Shown: positions 1-12,235 of the stretch, one piece after another
How positions within the stretch are numbered: the stretch's first letter is position 1
Layout: every line of letters starts with the position of its first letter
Source: Monosporascus cannonballus
Lineage: Eukaryota; Ascomycota; Sordariomycetes; Xylariales
Reading direction: 5' to 3'
Length of the DNA stretch: 64,000 nt
Assembly (NCBI GenBank): GCA_004154925.1
Contig: QJNS01000096.1
Span: forward strand, 62,001 to 126,000
The notes under the pieces: generated by a model
Told to the model about the DNA's origin: nothing
Seen by the model: only the letters and a program-made list of their open reading frames with translations
The model's database searches: none
Position numbers and translations under genes: made by a program

Positions 1-2
1 AA

Positions 3-92
3 GGAAGCGAGGGGATGGAAGGAAGCGAGGGGATGGAAGGAAGCGAGGAGATGGACGGAAGCAGGGACACCGACGGAAGCGCGGATAACGGA
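3..92. repeat. 18-bp minisatellite, about 5 copies
   Basis: Five head-to-tail units of 18 bp, each starting GGAAGC. The first two are identical (GGAAGCGAGGGGATGGAA) and the last three are increasingly divergent. The array begins at the window edge, so its true length is unknown. No coding frame is convincing. Confidence 0.85.
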
Positions 93-1160
93 CGACCTGG
101 TACATCACCCACGGCAAGAGCCTGCCACCCACCTGCTGCTCATAAAATGATGTCAAGTCACCCTACCTAGCCCATTATTCCTTAGTAAAAACGACGCAGG
201 ACACGGCGAAGATAGTCTCGGCTACAGAGGAGCCTGGCTATTTCAACGGATACAGAATCGCAATCTGAAGCTCGAGATCATTCTACCTGATTTTGGGAAC
301 CCAATGAGGCATTCTACGATGCCAAGGATCACGTCGAGCCGCCACGGACGGCGGCTGGAGTAGAATGCCGCGAGCTAGTGCTGTACAAAAGTCACCAGCA
401 CAGGAGAGAGAGAAACACGGCATGAGGGGGCAACATCGGGAGTGCCGGTCTAGGGAGCGGAAAGCGTGCATCGTCATTGTTCGCGACATAGACAAAATAC
501 GAGTCATCCACGCCGGTGGAGATACAAAGCAAGCACCGCGAAGAAATGCCAAAGAGGCGCCGTGAGATGCGTGGGGGGATGGCACTTATTTGGGGTGTGG
601 GATGAAGATGAGCCAACCGATGAAGAAAAGGGCATTCTTGTCCCCAAGGGACGCAGATTTACTAAATATCGCGTAATTGAGACAGACTGACTAGCGACGT
701 AGCGCAAATGCGAAGTACTCTTTCCAAGGAAAAATCTGTCATAGTCTGTGCGCATTACTGACCATCGTACGGTTAGTCATACAGAAATGAAGGGGGGGAC
801 GAGCCCCCAAGTATCCCAGCGTGAAGCATTTCGTTATGTAAAATACCAATCACGCTGCCATGGGTGCTGTATCAAACTAGGCGGAGACAACGATGATCAC
901 TGTGGTTCCGAAGCTACCGATAGGGCATAGAGAAGCAGGATATAATATAGCTCCGATATGGGTTTATGGTTGGCAGAAACAAAGATCTGACTGAAATGTC
1001 CACCTAGCCATATCATGCCCAACAGTTAAGCCCTATATCCTTTCTCTCCAGCCGAGAGCCTAAAGAGCCTCCACAAATACCAGAGGTCTAAGTCTATATG
1101 TTAATACCTCAGACGTTGACTTCGTAGGTCCAGGGCTGCTTGGACACACTCTCAGAATTC
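93..1160. other. Gene-free stretch of ordinary composition
   Basis: Mixed-composition sequence with several overlapping short open frames on both strands. None has a recognisable motif, a plausible splice structure or a frame clearly better than its opposite. I see no RNA gene or repeat here. Confidence 0.5.
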
Positions 1161-1418
1161 TCAGTCGCCGGCCAGGTCAACGAACTGCACTTCTCGACCG
1201 GAAGCGAGACGTGACCGCTTCGCCGGCCGCCTGAGCGGCTGGTTCCGAGTGTTGTCGTAGACCTCATCGATCTCGCGTTTGACGGGCCGAGACTCTTCAT
1301 CCACTCTGTACTTCTCCTCGAGTGATTCTTCCAGTTGCTCCATCCGCACCAGCTCCACCTGCACCTCTGCCTCGCCAAATGTCGTCAAGCGGAGGTCGAA
1401 AGATCGCGTAACCAAGGG
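1161..1418 (-). pseudogene. 3' fragment of DUF7918-like gene, cut by the hAT-like element
   Basis: The minus-strand frame from the element border to the stop at 1161 reads as a charged C-terminal tail: an EEKYRVDEESRPVKREIDE segment, a basic RPAKRSR patch and the ending VQFVDLAGD. If the 8,388-bp element and one 8-bp duplication are left out, this frame joins without a break to the one entering the element at 9815 (ELIIPRSPL on the far side, VTRSFDLRLTT here). It is therefore the 3' end of the gene whose 5' part lies at 9815-10705. Tails mixing KRE, KRSR and VDL-type endings occur in fungal DUF7918 proteins; that family call rests on recall and is moderate. Confidence 0.65.
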
Positions 1419-1430
1419 TAGGGTGAGGGA

Positions 1431-1590
1431 ATGGGTACCCGTGGGTGACCCACGAAGACCCATGGGTCCTGATAAGTACCCATCCACTACTCATCTAATT
1501 TGGTGGGTACCCGCAAGTACCCATCGGATTTGCCAAGGACCCATTAGATAGCCATTGGGTCTTGCCAAGAACCCACGGGTACCCAGTGGG
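1431..1590. repeat. Left subterminal GGGTACCC/CCCATGGG palindrome array
   Basis: Dense overlapping copies of GGGTACCC, CCCATGGG, TACCCATC and CCAAGGACCCA next to the left TIR. Their CpA-rich content largely escaped RIP while the interior did not. Subterminal arrays of short motifs are transposase-binding regions in hAT elements; that role is inferred here. Confidence 0.7.
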
Positions 1591-1619
1591 TAAAAAATTT
1601 GCACATAAAACGAATCGCT

Positions 1620-4600
1620 TTAATAATTTAAAATAATTTGAAATAATCCGGTAAAAATAATATTATTAAAAAATTTGCAGCTAAACTATACAAAACTTTT
1701 TAGATATTATAAAACCAAATAACGCCGATTTCCCTTTAAATCAAACCTAAATCTCGTTCAAAATTCTATTATTATTATTATTTTACATATTATCCGAATT
1801 TTTATTATTTTGCGCATTATTATTTTACGTATTATTATTTTACGCATTTTTTTTTAGTACGCTTAAAACTTTGGTTATAAGCTTTGCTTAACAAAACACC
1901 AAGTTTTTTTTATAAAAAGCCGTATTTTTTATTTATAATTTTATTAAGCTTTAAAAATAACTTAAAATATTTTTAACTAATTATATATACTTTTATTAAA
2001 TAATGATTTGTTTAGCATAAATAACGTATAAATTAATTATTATAAAAATTTAAATTATTTTAAAATTATTTCATATATTATTTACTTTCAAATAATTCGA
2101 TTAATATAATTTCTGCTATTTCTTATATAACGATTATAACAAAAATTTAGAATCGTTATTAACTTTTGAATTATTACGAAATTTTTCTTATTAAATATTA
2201 AAAAAGCGCTTTTTTAAATAATAACTTAATATTTATTTAATATTATCGAATTTTACGTAAAGCGGCGGCTATATATATTAATATTATTTCAAGATTATTT
2301 TTTTAAAAAAATTATTATTAAATAAAATACGTTTTTTTTCGCTTTTTAAAAAAAGCCGAGCGTTTAAACATTATTTTCCTAGCCAAACGTTTAAATACTG
2401 TTTTCTTAGCCGAAAATTATTTTATAATGCAGTGATTTTTTTTAACGTTAAATAATTTTTTTAATTCCAAAATTAATTAACGAATTATTTATTTAATACG
2501 CGTTATTTTAGCCATTATTACAATTATTAAATTATTAGCAAACAATTATTATATAATTATTTTAAAATTGGTTTAATAAAACTTTATTATTATAGTTAAA
2601 TTTGTTATTATAATAGTATAAAGTTATTAATTATAATAACGGTATAATAATTTATAAGTGTTCCGCGAATTTTTAATTAAGTAGAAATATAAACCTTTTT
2701 TTGGAAAATAAAATATATAAAATAATATAAAATAATTAAAAAAAGTTTTTATAATTTATTTAGGTATTTTATTTTAAAAAGTTTTATTTCCTTATTTAAA
2801 TAAAAATAATATATATAATATTATTATTTTACGATTGTTTTTTTTTAATTTTAATTTATATAAATAAATATTTTTATAATAAAAATTTATATATTATATA
2901 ATAAAAGTAATTAATAAATAAAAAAGAAAAAAGGAATAAGCTTATATCAAATTTAATTTACTTTTAAAAAATTATAAATATATTAATTATATTATTTGTT
3001 ACTTTAATTTAGTAATTACGTGCCTGGTTTGTTAAAATTATAACGATAAATCTAAGTTATCTCGGAAAAATAGCCGGTTTTAAATAAGCGGTAAAATTTA
3101 ATTTTTCAAAATCTTATTCGTTTATTTTTTAATAACGTCTTTATTTTTAATATTAATTAACTTTTTTTTTTGCAAAATTAATGCTTAAATATAATTGCTT
3201 TATATTAAAATCTGCTTATCCTAGTAATTTAACCAGCATATAAAAATTTCCGGAATTACTAATTTTCGTTTTTGTTCTTTTTGATTTTATCCGGATTTTT
3301 TAAATCGTTATTTAATACCTTATAAAATTTATTTAATAATAGGTTATACTAATTCGGCAATTTTCTTAGGTTTTCGATAAACGGAATTTAAAATATTTCC
3401 TATATTTTTCCTTACGTTTTTCGAATCGTTTTTGGGTATAAACGTGATTATTATTATTGTATGTAATATTATTATTTAAAATAAATAAAATCGAAAAATA
3501 TATTATTAATCCGTTGCCATAATATCAAAATAATTTCGGTCGGACAGATATCTAAATAATATAATTAAGAAATAATTTTTAAATTATTAATTAAATTATT
3601 TACGTTCGTATTAAAAATAATCGTTAATAATATCTTTTTACGAATTATCATTAATAGGGTATACCGAATCCCTTTTTTTAGAACTAAAATTTAACAAAAA
3701 ATTTTAATAAAAGTTTTATAATTCGAAATAAAAATACATACAATAAATTATATATTTCGCTTATAATATTTTTCTTAATATTTTTTACATATTTATTTAA
3801 AGCATTTAACGGCTTTTTCGTAAAAATATATTATTAAATAATTTCAATTAAAAATACTTTTGTTAATTATTAAAATAATTACGGAATTTAATAACCGGAT
3901 TACTTAATAATAAATAAATTAAAACGGAAAGATAAACTAATAAACGATTATTAATAAATAATTTATTAATATATTTGAAAATTTTCGAAATTATTAATTT
4001 ACTACTCTTTTGTAACAATTGTAACTACATTAATAATCGGTTAATAAATTTAAAAATATCAGTTTTTTTCCATTTTTTATATTTTTTTATTTTTTGGTTT
4101 TTTATCCGGATAATATTTTTAATAAATTTTAACGATATGTTTTTCGTATTTACGTAAATACTTAAGCATAAATTTATACCCGCCTACTATATAGAAAACA
4201 TGGTTTTTCCGAGAAAAATCGAAATTATTTATTATCCAGGTAAAATATTTAAAAATATTACCCAAATAACGAATAAATTTAATACCGTTAAAAAGCAATA
4301 TATAACCTACTTTTTTCGATGATAAATATTTGCGTACAAATTTTTAAATTACGAAATATATTTTTATAGTATATAATAAAAAGAAGGTTTTTGAATTTTA
4401 ACGGGCATAAACGTTACGAATTATTTAAAATATGTTCTTATAATCTAAAATCTTATTTATAATTATATTTTATTAGATTTATAAAAAAAACTTCTTTTTA
4501 TCGAAACCGAAATAAATTTAGATAATAAATATATATAATTATAAAAATCAAAAAATTATTTTATAGGTATTTCAAAAGATACGTACCAATATAATTATAT

Positions 4601-7600
4601 ATTTTTTCGGATTAATAAAGTTTTTACCTTATTTTAGCAAGTTTTTAAATTTTTTTTTAAATTTATTCGATAACATTATACCATAAGCCTTAAAAAAGTT
4701 ATTAAATGCCTTTTGTAAAACATACGACGTATATATATAATACCGAATTTCATTTACTTATTGGAATTTATCGCTTAACTTTCGATAAAATTATTTTTGC
4801 ATAATTATTTATTTAATACTAAAGTTATTATTCGTAATAAAACCGCAAAATCAGTTAGTTATTCTTGGCTTTTTTAACCGACGTAATACTTTATTGCTAT
4901 TAAATTTATTCGATTTAATATTATAAAGTTAAATATTAAATAATAAATAATGCCTTTTTTATTCCCGGTTAATTTAATAAATAATAACTTTTTAAAACGA
5001 AAATTTTAAATAAGGCGTAATTTAAATATTATAATTAATTAATATATAAATTTTTAAAGGGATATTTTTAAGTCCATATTTAATAATTACGTTAATATAT
5101 ATCCATATATATTTTATATATGTTTTTATTATTAGTAATTTAAAGCCGTTACCGTAAAATAATATTATAATTCGGAAATATTTATTTAAGAAATTTCTAA
5201 TAAATAATTATTAAAACACGAAATAATTAATTAGAAGGATTTAATTAAGATTAAAATTTAATTACAATAAATAAGTATTATTTTAAAATTATTATTTTTT
5301 AAAAAAAGGGGAAAAAGTTAAAAATAAAAAAGTTTAATAAGAATCCATTAATAAAATATTATATAATAATTATTTTAGGATTATTTTAAATTGTATATAT
5401 ATTGTAATTATATCAAAAATCTTATTCTTAATAATTAGGTCCGTTTAATTTATTTTTTTACGGCATACATTATTCCGTAAATAGTTTTTATAAAATTTAT
5501 TCCATTTTTTTAGGAAAAATAAAATGTATAAAGTAATACTTATATTGCCGATATTTGATCTTAGGTTATTTAATTATTTATTAGTAAATTTATATAAAAT
5601 TCTTTTAATATTCCGAATTACAGTTTATTTTATTAAATATGCCGATAATTTCGTTTAATAGGTTTTCGTTATTTTTATTATTAACGTTTTTTAAAACTAT
5701 AAATGCCGTTAAAATTAAATTATTTAATTTTCGTATTAACGTTTTTGATATTCGTAATATTATCGGCTAATAATAGGAAAATCGGCCTTTTATTATATTT
5801 GGAATTAAGATCGGCTTATATAATTTGGCGTAATAAAGTGGTTTTTTTTTAGCTGAATAAGCTCGGTAAATTAGGTTATTTTTTGTTCGGTAATTATTGG
5901 CTAAATTATAAATAATTAGGTTCCGAATTTGGTTTTCGGATATTTTGTTTTTAATTCGAATTTATTTTAATTGGCCTTTGGTTTTAGTAATTTTTATTGT
6001 TGTTTTTTAGCAAATAATTTTCGTTAAATATTCTGTTATTATTTTAATTATTAATAATAAAATTATTTTTGGAATTATTATTTTAATTCAGGTTATTATT
6101 TTATAAAACAATATTTTATAATAATTTATTATTATCGAAATTATTATTGTCAATGTAAAAATTCTCGAAAATTTATAATATTATTTCGGTATTACAATAA
6201 ATTTGATTAAAATTATAATAAAATTCTTTTTGCAGTAAATAGATAATTAGCGAAAATAAAAAAAAGATAATTAAAATTACGTATTAATTTTTTGGAACGT
6301 CTCTTATTTTGTATTTATTATAAAACCTTTATAATAAAGTTATTTATTTTATTTATTTTAATTCGAACTTAATACCATCGAAATAATGTAATTAGAAAAT
6401 TACCCGTTTTAAGTGATACTTTGAATCCTTTACGAATTAACGATAGCCAAAATAAATTTAATTAAAATTCGAATAATTTTATATTTGATTTTCTTCCGTT
6501 ACTTAAATTTATTGGACATATACTTATTTGACGTACAGTATAAAATAAGCTAGTACGATTAATTGGCTTTGTTTTTAAATCCGCCAAAAAAACATTAAGT
6601 AAACCAATAAAGCTTTAATTAAAAATATTTATACGTAAAGTTTGGCATTATAAACGGAAATCTAATAATAAATATATAACCCGGATTATTTTATAATTAT
6701 TTTATTATTAATATTTTTTAATAAATATATTCTGTAAAATTCGGAAATATTAAAAAAATATCTGCTTAATTTTGAGGAAAGTATTATTTTAATATATTTT
6801 TTGCGAAATATTTGTAAATATATTATTTGAATTTATGCGGAAAAAATATTTATTTTAAAAATATTATAGGAAATTATAAAAAAAATTAATTTTTTCTTTC
6901 AAAATAATAATTTTTATGTTATTTATAATAAGCGAATAATACTTTAAGTAAAAAATATTTATATTATTCGAAAAATGTATTCCTATTAAAATGTAATTAT
7001 TTTAAGGTTAGTTATTAAGGTTTGAAAGAAATTAAAAAAAATAATATATATTTTATGAAATATTTTAATTATTTTTTTAATTATTTTGAACATTTATTTA
7101 AAAAGTATTAAAAAAGTAATTAATATTAATTAATCAGGTAAATCTTATTAGAAATTTTATATTTATTAAAAGCTTTCCATTTTATATTTTCTTTAGTTAT
7201 TTAAATTTTTCTATTTTCAGTTTAATTAAATCTTATTATCTTGCCTTATTATAATACGTTATTTTTAATTATTGTTATTTAATTTCTGAAATAATTTTGA
7301 AATAATTGTATTTAAGATTTTTGGCTTTTAGTTCTATAATATTCCTTTTATTTAAACGTCGAAAATCCGACGAATTATTATTTTAAAATCCGTATACCAA
7401 AAAAATTCGGATACGAAAAATTAATATTTTGACAAAATAAAATGATATTAAAAAAGTTTGTTATAACTTAAAGTAATAAATTAAACAGAAATTAAATAAT
7501 TAAAACCGTTTAAATTTATATATAATTCTCGAAAATTAAACGGCATAAAATATAATTATTAAGTAAAAATTTAATATTTATTAATAATAATTATTTTATA

Positions 7601-8199
7601 ATTATTTTAATATTTTATTAATTATTACTAATCGGGCAAAATAATAATATTTTAATTAAATTATAACGAAGTAAGCATTAATTAAAAATATATTTATAAT
7701 ATTAAATAATGGCGATAAAATATATATTAATATTAATAATAAAATAGCCGAAATATTTTATAATAGAGATAATGCCGTTAATAATATTCGTTATAAATTT
7801 ATCGTTAAATAGTTAAATAAGTTAATATTTTAATTACCGGAAAATCCTATTATATTTTAAGTTAAAACATTTCGTATAATAATCCAATATGTAATTTTTT
7901 GCCTTAATTATTTCTTGATTATTTTATTAATATTTTTCATGTTTATTATTAGCTTAAAGTAAAAATATTTATCAAATATTTATGCAGAAAATAATAACGA
8001 ATTTCTATATATGTATTATATTAAAATTGCCGAATTTATTATTAATAAGAATACGGATTTTTTAATATAATTTTGTTATATATTTTAATTATTTTCGGCA
8101 AATAACGCCTTTATAAATCGAAACGACTTTAATATTAATATGACGGCTAAAAATATTAAGGAAATTATTTTTATATTTCGTTCCGTAAATTCCGATTAT
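1620..8199. other. AT-rich RIP-mutated interior, no gene readable
   Basis: C and G are few and mostly present as CpG. TAA, TTA and TAT triplets dominate every frame, and the longest open frame (3975-4157, plus) is a low-complexity F/I/N/L string without a motif. Short AATAATTTGAAATAAT-like motifs recur near both ends of the element. I found no LTR pair or RT motif. Confidence 0.6.
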
Positions 8200-8412
8200 T
8201 TTTAATTTTTTTTAAATTTTTTTTAATTTTTTTTTTAATTTTTTTTAATTTTTTAATTGTTTTAAATTTTTTAAATTTTTTAAATTTTTTAATTTTTTAA
8301 AATCTTTTAATTTTTTTAATTTTTTTAATTTTTTTAATTTTTTTAATTTTTTTAATTTTTTTAATTTTTTTAATTTTTTTAATTTTTTTAATTTTTTTTT
8401 TTAATTTTTTTA
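8200..8412. repeat. Poly-T / (T7AA)n low-complexity tract
   Basis: About 200 bp of almost pure T and A. The core (about 8310-8395) is a regular 9-bp repeat of seven T followed by AA, flanked by less regular T-runs. Probably slippage-generated inside the dead element. Confidence 0.9.
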
Positions 8413-9605
8413 ACATAACTTTAAATTATTTAATATTTTATATTTAAGATAATATACTATCGTAAACGATTTATACTTTAAGTTATATTAATATAAAAAT
8501 AATCTTTAAATATTTTTAAAATTTATAAATTCTTATTTATAAAAATATTTTAACCTTAGGTATAGTTTTCGACAGTTATCCAAAATACTTTTTATTTACG
8601 AAAAAGGCCTTTTGCTATATTATTTCGCCTGTTATGGATTTTATAATATTTTTACTTGGAAAAAAATATCTTCGTTTAATATTACAAAAAAATAAACTTT
8701 ACAAAAAATTGCCGCGGTTTTCGATTTAAACAAATTCGAAATTAAAGAAACAATTTTACCTATTTAATTACGTTAAAATTTAACGTTATAAACAAATATA
8801 TTAAATAATTATTTTAAAATAATTTTGAAATAATTTAATTATATTTTAAAACGCGTATAAACGGATATTCGGTTTATGTAAGATTATACGGTATTCCATT
8901 ATTACAGGTTACCGGCTTTATAACCTAGCGTAATAAGGCCAAAGGAAACCATTTTATACGTTATTTCGATACGAAATTCCGCAACCTGATTTTTAAAATT
9001 CGCCTCTGGCGTTCGAACCATTTTTTTATTATAGACATATTACGGGAAATTATGGGATAAAGTTTTAATTATATTAAAAAACTTAAGCAAAAATAGTTTT
9101 ACATGTATAAAAATAATAAAGATTAATTAAATCTTAAAATTAACGTATTAATTAAGGGCGTAAAAACCGTTTTAAAAAACTTATTAAATAAAGCCTTTAA
9201 AAAAGGTTTGGCGCTATTAATTATATTTGTATTAAAGTTATTTTTGCCGTATTCGGCAACGTAAACTTTAAATTTTATATAAATAAAGATTTTTCGCCAA
9301 AAAAAAACCTAAGAATAATTTAAGTTAAAAGTAATTATAACATTAATTTGCTAGCTGTAACGTAAATAATTTTCCTTTTTTTTCCGCTAAATTAGAAATT
9401 ATAAAAATAACTGGTTATAATAAATTTAATTTATTATATATAATAATTATTTTAAATTATTTCAAATTATTTTCAAGAAAAAAATTAAATTTACGATATT
9501 ATTTATTTCGCCTAAAGGTAATATATGTTATTTTTATAACATAATAATTATTTCAAATTATTTCCTTATTTTTTCTTTAATATATTTGGAATTTACGTAT
9601 TTTGC

Positions 9606-9790
9606 TAATGGGTAATCGTGGGTATTTAATAAGTCCTGCTAAGGACCTATTGGGTATTCGCGGGTAATGCCAAGGACCTATTAGGTACCTGCAGGTAATT
9701 CTGATTTGTGCCAAGGACCCATGGGTCACCCATGGGTCCTTGGCATTACCCGCGGGTACCCGTGGGTCGTGGGTAATTTTCGGTGGGTGG
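9606..9790. repeat. Right subterminal GGGTACCC/CCCATGGG palindrome array
   Basis: Counterpart of the left array: CCAAGGACC, CCCATGGG, GGGTACCC and ACCCGCGGGT palindromes immediately inside the right TIR. The outer half keeps G+C-rich palindromes while the inner half shows C-to-T decay (GGACCTATTGGG and similar). Confidence 0.7.
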
Positions 9791-9814
9791 TTCCTCCCTC
9801 ACCCTAACCAAGGG

Positions 9815-10705
9815 GCTGCGGGGGATGATCAACTCCTTCTTCAAGGCCTCTGTCGGGTTGGTTAGTCCGTGTACACCGCGTAATCATGCTGATAGTGCAC
9901 CCGGCTCTAGACCTGTACTGAAACCGAAAGACAGCGATAGGTCCGTCATCCCCTTCAAGGTCCCGGAAGGCCTCGCTGGGTCGGCTCTTCTTACCCTGCA
10001 TAATTCTGCCGGGTGTATAGCTGGATTTAACATTAGCACATATGCCTAGCGCGCAAATACAAGTTTATTTTCGACCCACGGGACTCCACGAGAAATGGCC
10101 TTGCCCTTGAGGGACTTCTCGGCAAGCTCGTAGCTGCGAGGCATGGCGACCGACGAAGCTCCCGGCTTACGGCTGCTTGAGGACGTAGATCTGTAGACCT
10201 CAACTTCGATCAAGCCCAGCTTCTTGGCGATACGTGAATCCTCGATTACACGCTCGCGTCCCTCATCATCAACTGATAAGCGGATCAGTAAGCAGTTGGC
10301 CAACCAACATTTGTAGGGGATACCATAACCGTACCTGTGGAGATGGGAGTGAATTGCAGTTATACATGCGTGTCTCCTTAGTCTCCGGGTCGTATTTGGA
10401 AAAGCCTCCATTGCGAATGCAACGGCCGTACAACGCACCTGCTTTGAAGAGGGCTTGCCACTCAACTTCAAACCATCGGCGAAGGTCCGGAACCGAAGTA
10501 CGTGGTCCCGGCAACCTTCCCAGTTTTAACCGGGGCTAGCTTTGTACCGGATGGCGAACTCTGCGTCGTCGATTGACTCGATGTGTTTGCTGGAGGTGGG
10601 ACAAGATCGCACATGCTCCGGAGCGTCAGTACCGTCATATTCGACGACATCCCGACCGCTAATCTGTACGGCGACCTCAATGCCGGGAACGTCGAGAACA
10701 GCCAT
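9815..10705 (-). pseudogene. 5' part of DUF7918-like gene, interrupted
   Basis: The predicted start is the ATG at 10705 (MAVLDVPGIEVAVQISG), followed by VEYDG and DDAEFAIRY. This is the layout I recall for fungal DUF7918 proteins: Ile/Val-rich strand, EYD, then EFAIR. Further down the strand come GRCIRNGGFSKYDPETKE, DDEGRERVIEDSRIAKKLG, LAEKSLKGKAISRG, GDDGPIAVFRFQYRS and LKKELIIPRSPL, in family order but in three frames. Intron-like signals fit some gaps (GTACGG...TTATCAG at about 10325-10275; a GACTAAC branch site before CGACAG near 9855), but the phases do not all agree, so small indels or wrong splice guesses remain. The gene is cut at 9814 by the hAT-like element and resumes at 1418. Function of the family is unknown to me. 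Confidence 0.55.
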
Positions 10706-11274
10706 GCTGGGTGGGTTTCCTCGAAAGAGACGATATTGGAAAACAATGATCGCTGGTGTAAATGGGTTGAAGAATTGGCGGCGAAGTAAATTCAGCAGCG
10801 TGTGTTCGAAGGGGTCATGAAACGTTAAGGTGAAACGGCCAGGTTCGCCAATTTTAAACAATGAATGTTAGCATTTGCAGACTGAGGTTGTGGCCATAGC
10901 GGCTTAGGGCATACACTCTTGCACAAGAGCAAGAAGACACGAAGCCCATAGAGTAACCGTCGCAATGAAGAATGATTCCAACAAACCAATGAGATCCAAA
11001 AGGCATAAATTTATTATAGATAGCATGATAGACCTGCCGGCCCTACATCAACTGTAGATTCGGTGCCCAAGTTCATCATCGTGGAAAAGGGGTATTCATC
11101 CTCTACCTCCAGAGGCTCCATCGTGTCTTGATCTTGTGAAACAATCCTCCGCATTAGTTCTTAATTCATATATATAACGCAAAAAACCAAACTTTAGCCG
11201 TCGCAAGCACGATCGTCTATCCTCTAACGTCAACAACTCGGCGACATGCGTAGTCCAAATCGCACGCTGGGTAT
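10706..11274. other. Intergenic, no gene seen
   Basis: About 570 bp between the broken DUF7918-like gene and the 3' end of the transporter gene. It presumably contains the transporter 3' UTR and terminator and the old promoter of the pseudogene. No motif was recognised. Confidence 0.5.
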
Positions 11275-12235
11275 CTAAGCGATCTCACGCTCAGTCTTGC
11301 CGCGAGCCGCACGTCCCTTCTCAGACCAAGGGAAGTGGAAGACGGGGATTGTGAAGAACGAGTTGCTATTGTCAGCAATACCGGCGAAAGCATTGTACCA
11401 TGCTAGGAATGCAGCAATGAGACCGAAACCACCACCGGCGTGTTGCAGCGTCGTACCCGTGCTGGCGTTGCCGTTAGACTTGGTAAGGTCGGCACATGCA
11501 AGCATGAGGAAGGCCAAGTCCAGGGTGAGGAACAAGAGGAAGAACATGACGGTTGATCGCAGCGTGCAGAGCAGCAGGATGGTGGTGAAAATGAACCAGC
11601 CGAACAGGAAGAAACCGAGTGCCGAGCCCTCATCGGCCGCGCTGCTATACGCATTCAAGGCATTAAAACTGGGGGTCAGGAGAATGCCGTACGCGATCCA
11701 GAAGCCGCCGTATGACGACAGTGCCGTCGCACCAAACGTGTTGCCTACGGCCATTTCCCTAGAGAAGCCCAGTCAGCGGAGAACAGATGACAGATGGAAT
11801 CCGCGTTGACACTCCCGGTCTGTGCCAAGATTTTACTACTTACCACATGCCAGCAAGAAGCTGGACCAGGCCGCCATAACCAAATGCTAGCGCCAGGACA
11901 ATGTTCGGCTGCGTGACGTCCCGCGTGTTGAGGTTGATCAGAGACAATACGAACGTGGTCAATGCGAAAGCGCACAGACCCAAGGGCGCCGGGTTGGCGA
12001 ATTTCCGGTGCTCGATGCCCTTCCACAGACCGGGCTGGAACTCACCACCGAAGGCCGGCAGTCGGGGTTCCGGTCCAGAGTGTTGGTGAAGGAGCGGGTT
12101 GTACCCATAACCGTAGTTGGGAGCGCCGGCTGCGGCATTCCCAGCATTTGCACCATTTGGGTTCGCGGCGCTGGTGTTGACGGAGCTTTCCTTCTCGAGG
12201 GGAGCCGCCGTGTTGTTGTCCGTGATCGTCGCCAT
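11275..12235 (-). CDS. GPR1/FUN34/YaaH family (Ato/Ady2-type) acetate transporter
   Basis: Two exons, 12235-11844 and 11758-11275, joined by an 85-bp intron (GTAAGT...CTAG). Splicing creates MWEMAVGNTFGATALSSYGG, the family's hallmark GNTFGATA region, and gives a 291-residue protein. A hydrophilic N-terminus of about 70 residues, rich in Asn, Ala and Gly, precedes NPAPLGL at residues 81-87, the signature of the family. Five to six hydrophobic segments follow. The C-terminus ends in a short basic/acidic cytosolic tail. Family members sit in the plasma membrane and export ammonium or take up acetate; yeast Ady2/Ato1-3 are the reference proteins. Length and motifs are normal, and I see no disabling change. 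Upstream is a long gene-poor region; the downstream neighbour is the disrupted DUF7918-like gene on the same strand. Confidence 0.93.
11759..11843 (-). other. Intron of the Ato-type transporter
   Basis: Begins GTAAGTAG on the minus strand and ends TTCTCTAG, with a CTGAC branch-like site upstream of the acceptor. Removal restores Trp-Glu-Met across the junction in phase 2. Confidence 0.9.

Larger units (their letters stand above)
1419..9806. mobile_element. hAT-like DNA element, 8.4 kb, RIP-degraded
   Basis: The termini are perfect 12-bp inverted repeats, TAGGGTGAGGGA at 1419-1430 and its complement at 9795-9806. They are flanked by an exact 8-bp direct repeat, ACCAAGGG, at 1411-1418 and 9807-9814. 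Short TAGGG-type TIRs plus an 8-bp target duplication are the standard signature of hAT transposons. Inside each end is a GC-rich array of GGGTACCC and CCCATGGG palindromes. The interior is about four-fifths A+T with no open frame of useful length, so no transposase can be read, and it may hold further nested insertions I could not delimit. The insertion splits an exon on the minus strand. Confidence 0.75.

Noticed and set aside
1431..1590. Possible telomeric or CRISPR-like repeat because of repeated GGGTA/TACCC
   Set aside because: Units are palindromic GGGTACCC/CCCATGGG at transposon ends, not TTAGGG arrays, and there are no regular spacers.
3975..4157. 60-codon frame inside the hAT-like element
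   Set aside because: Low-complexity Phe/Ile/Asn string in RIP-mutated DNA; no transposase motif.
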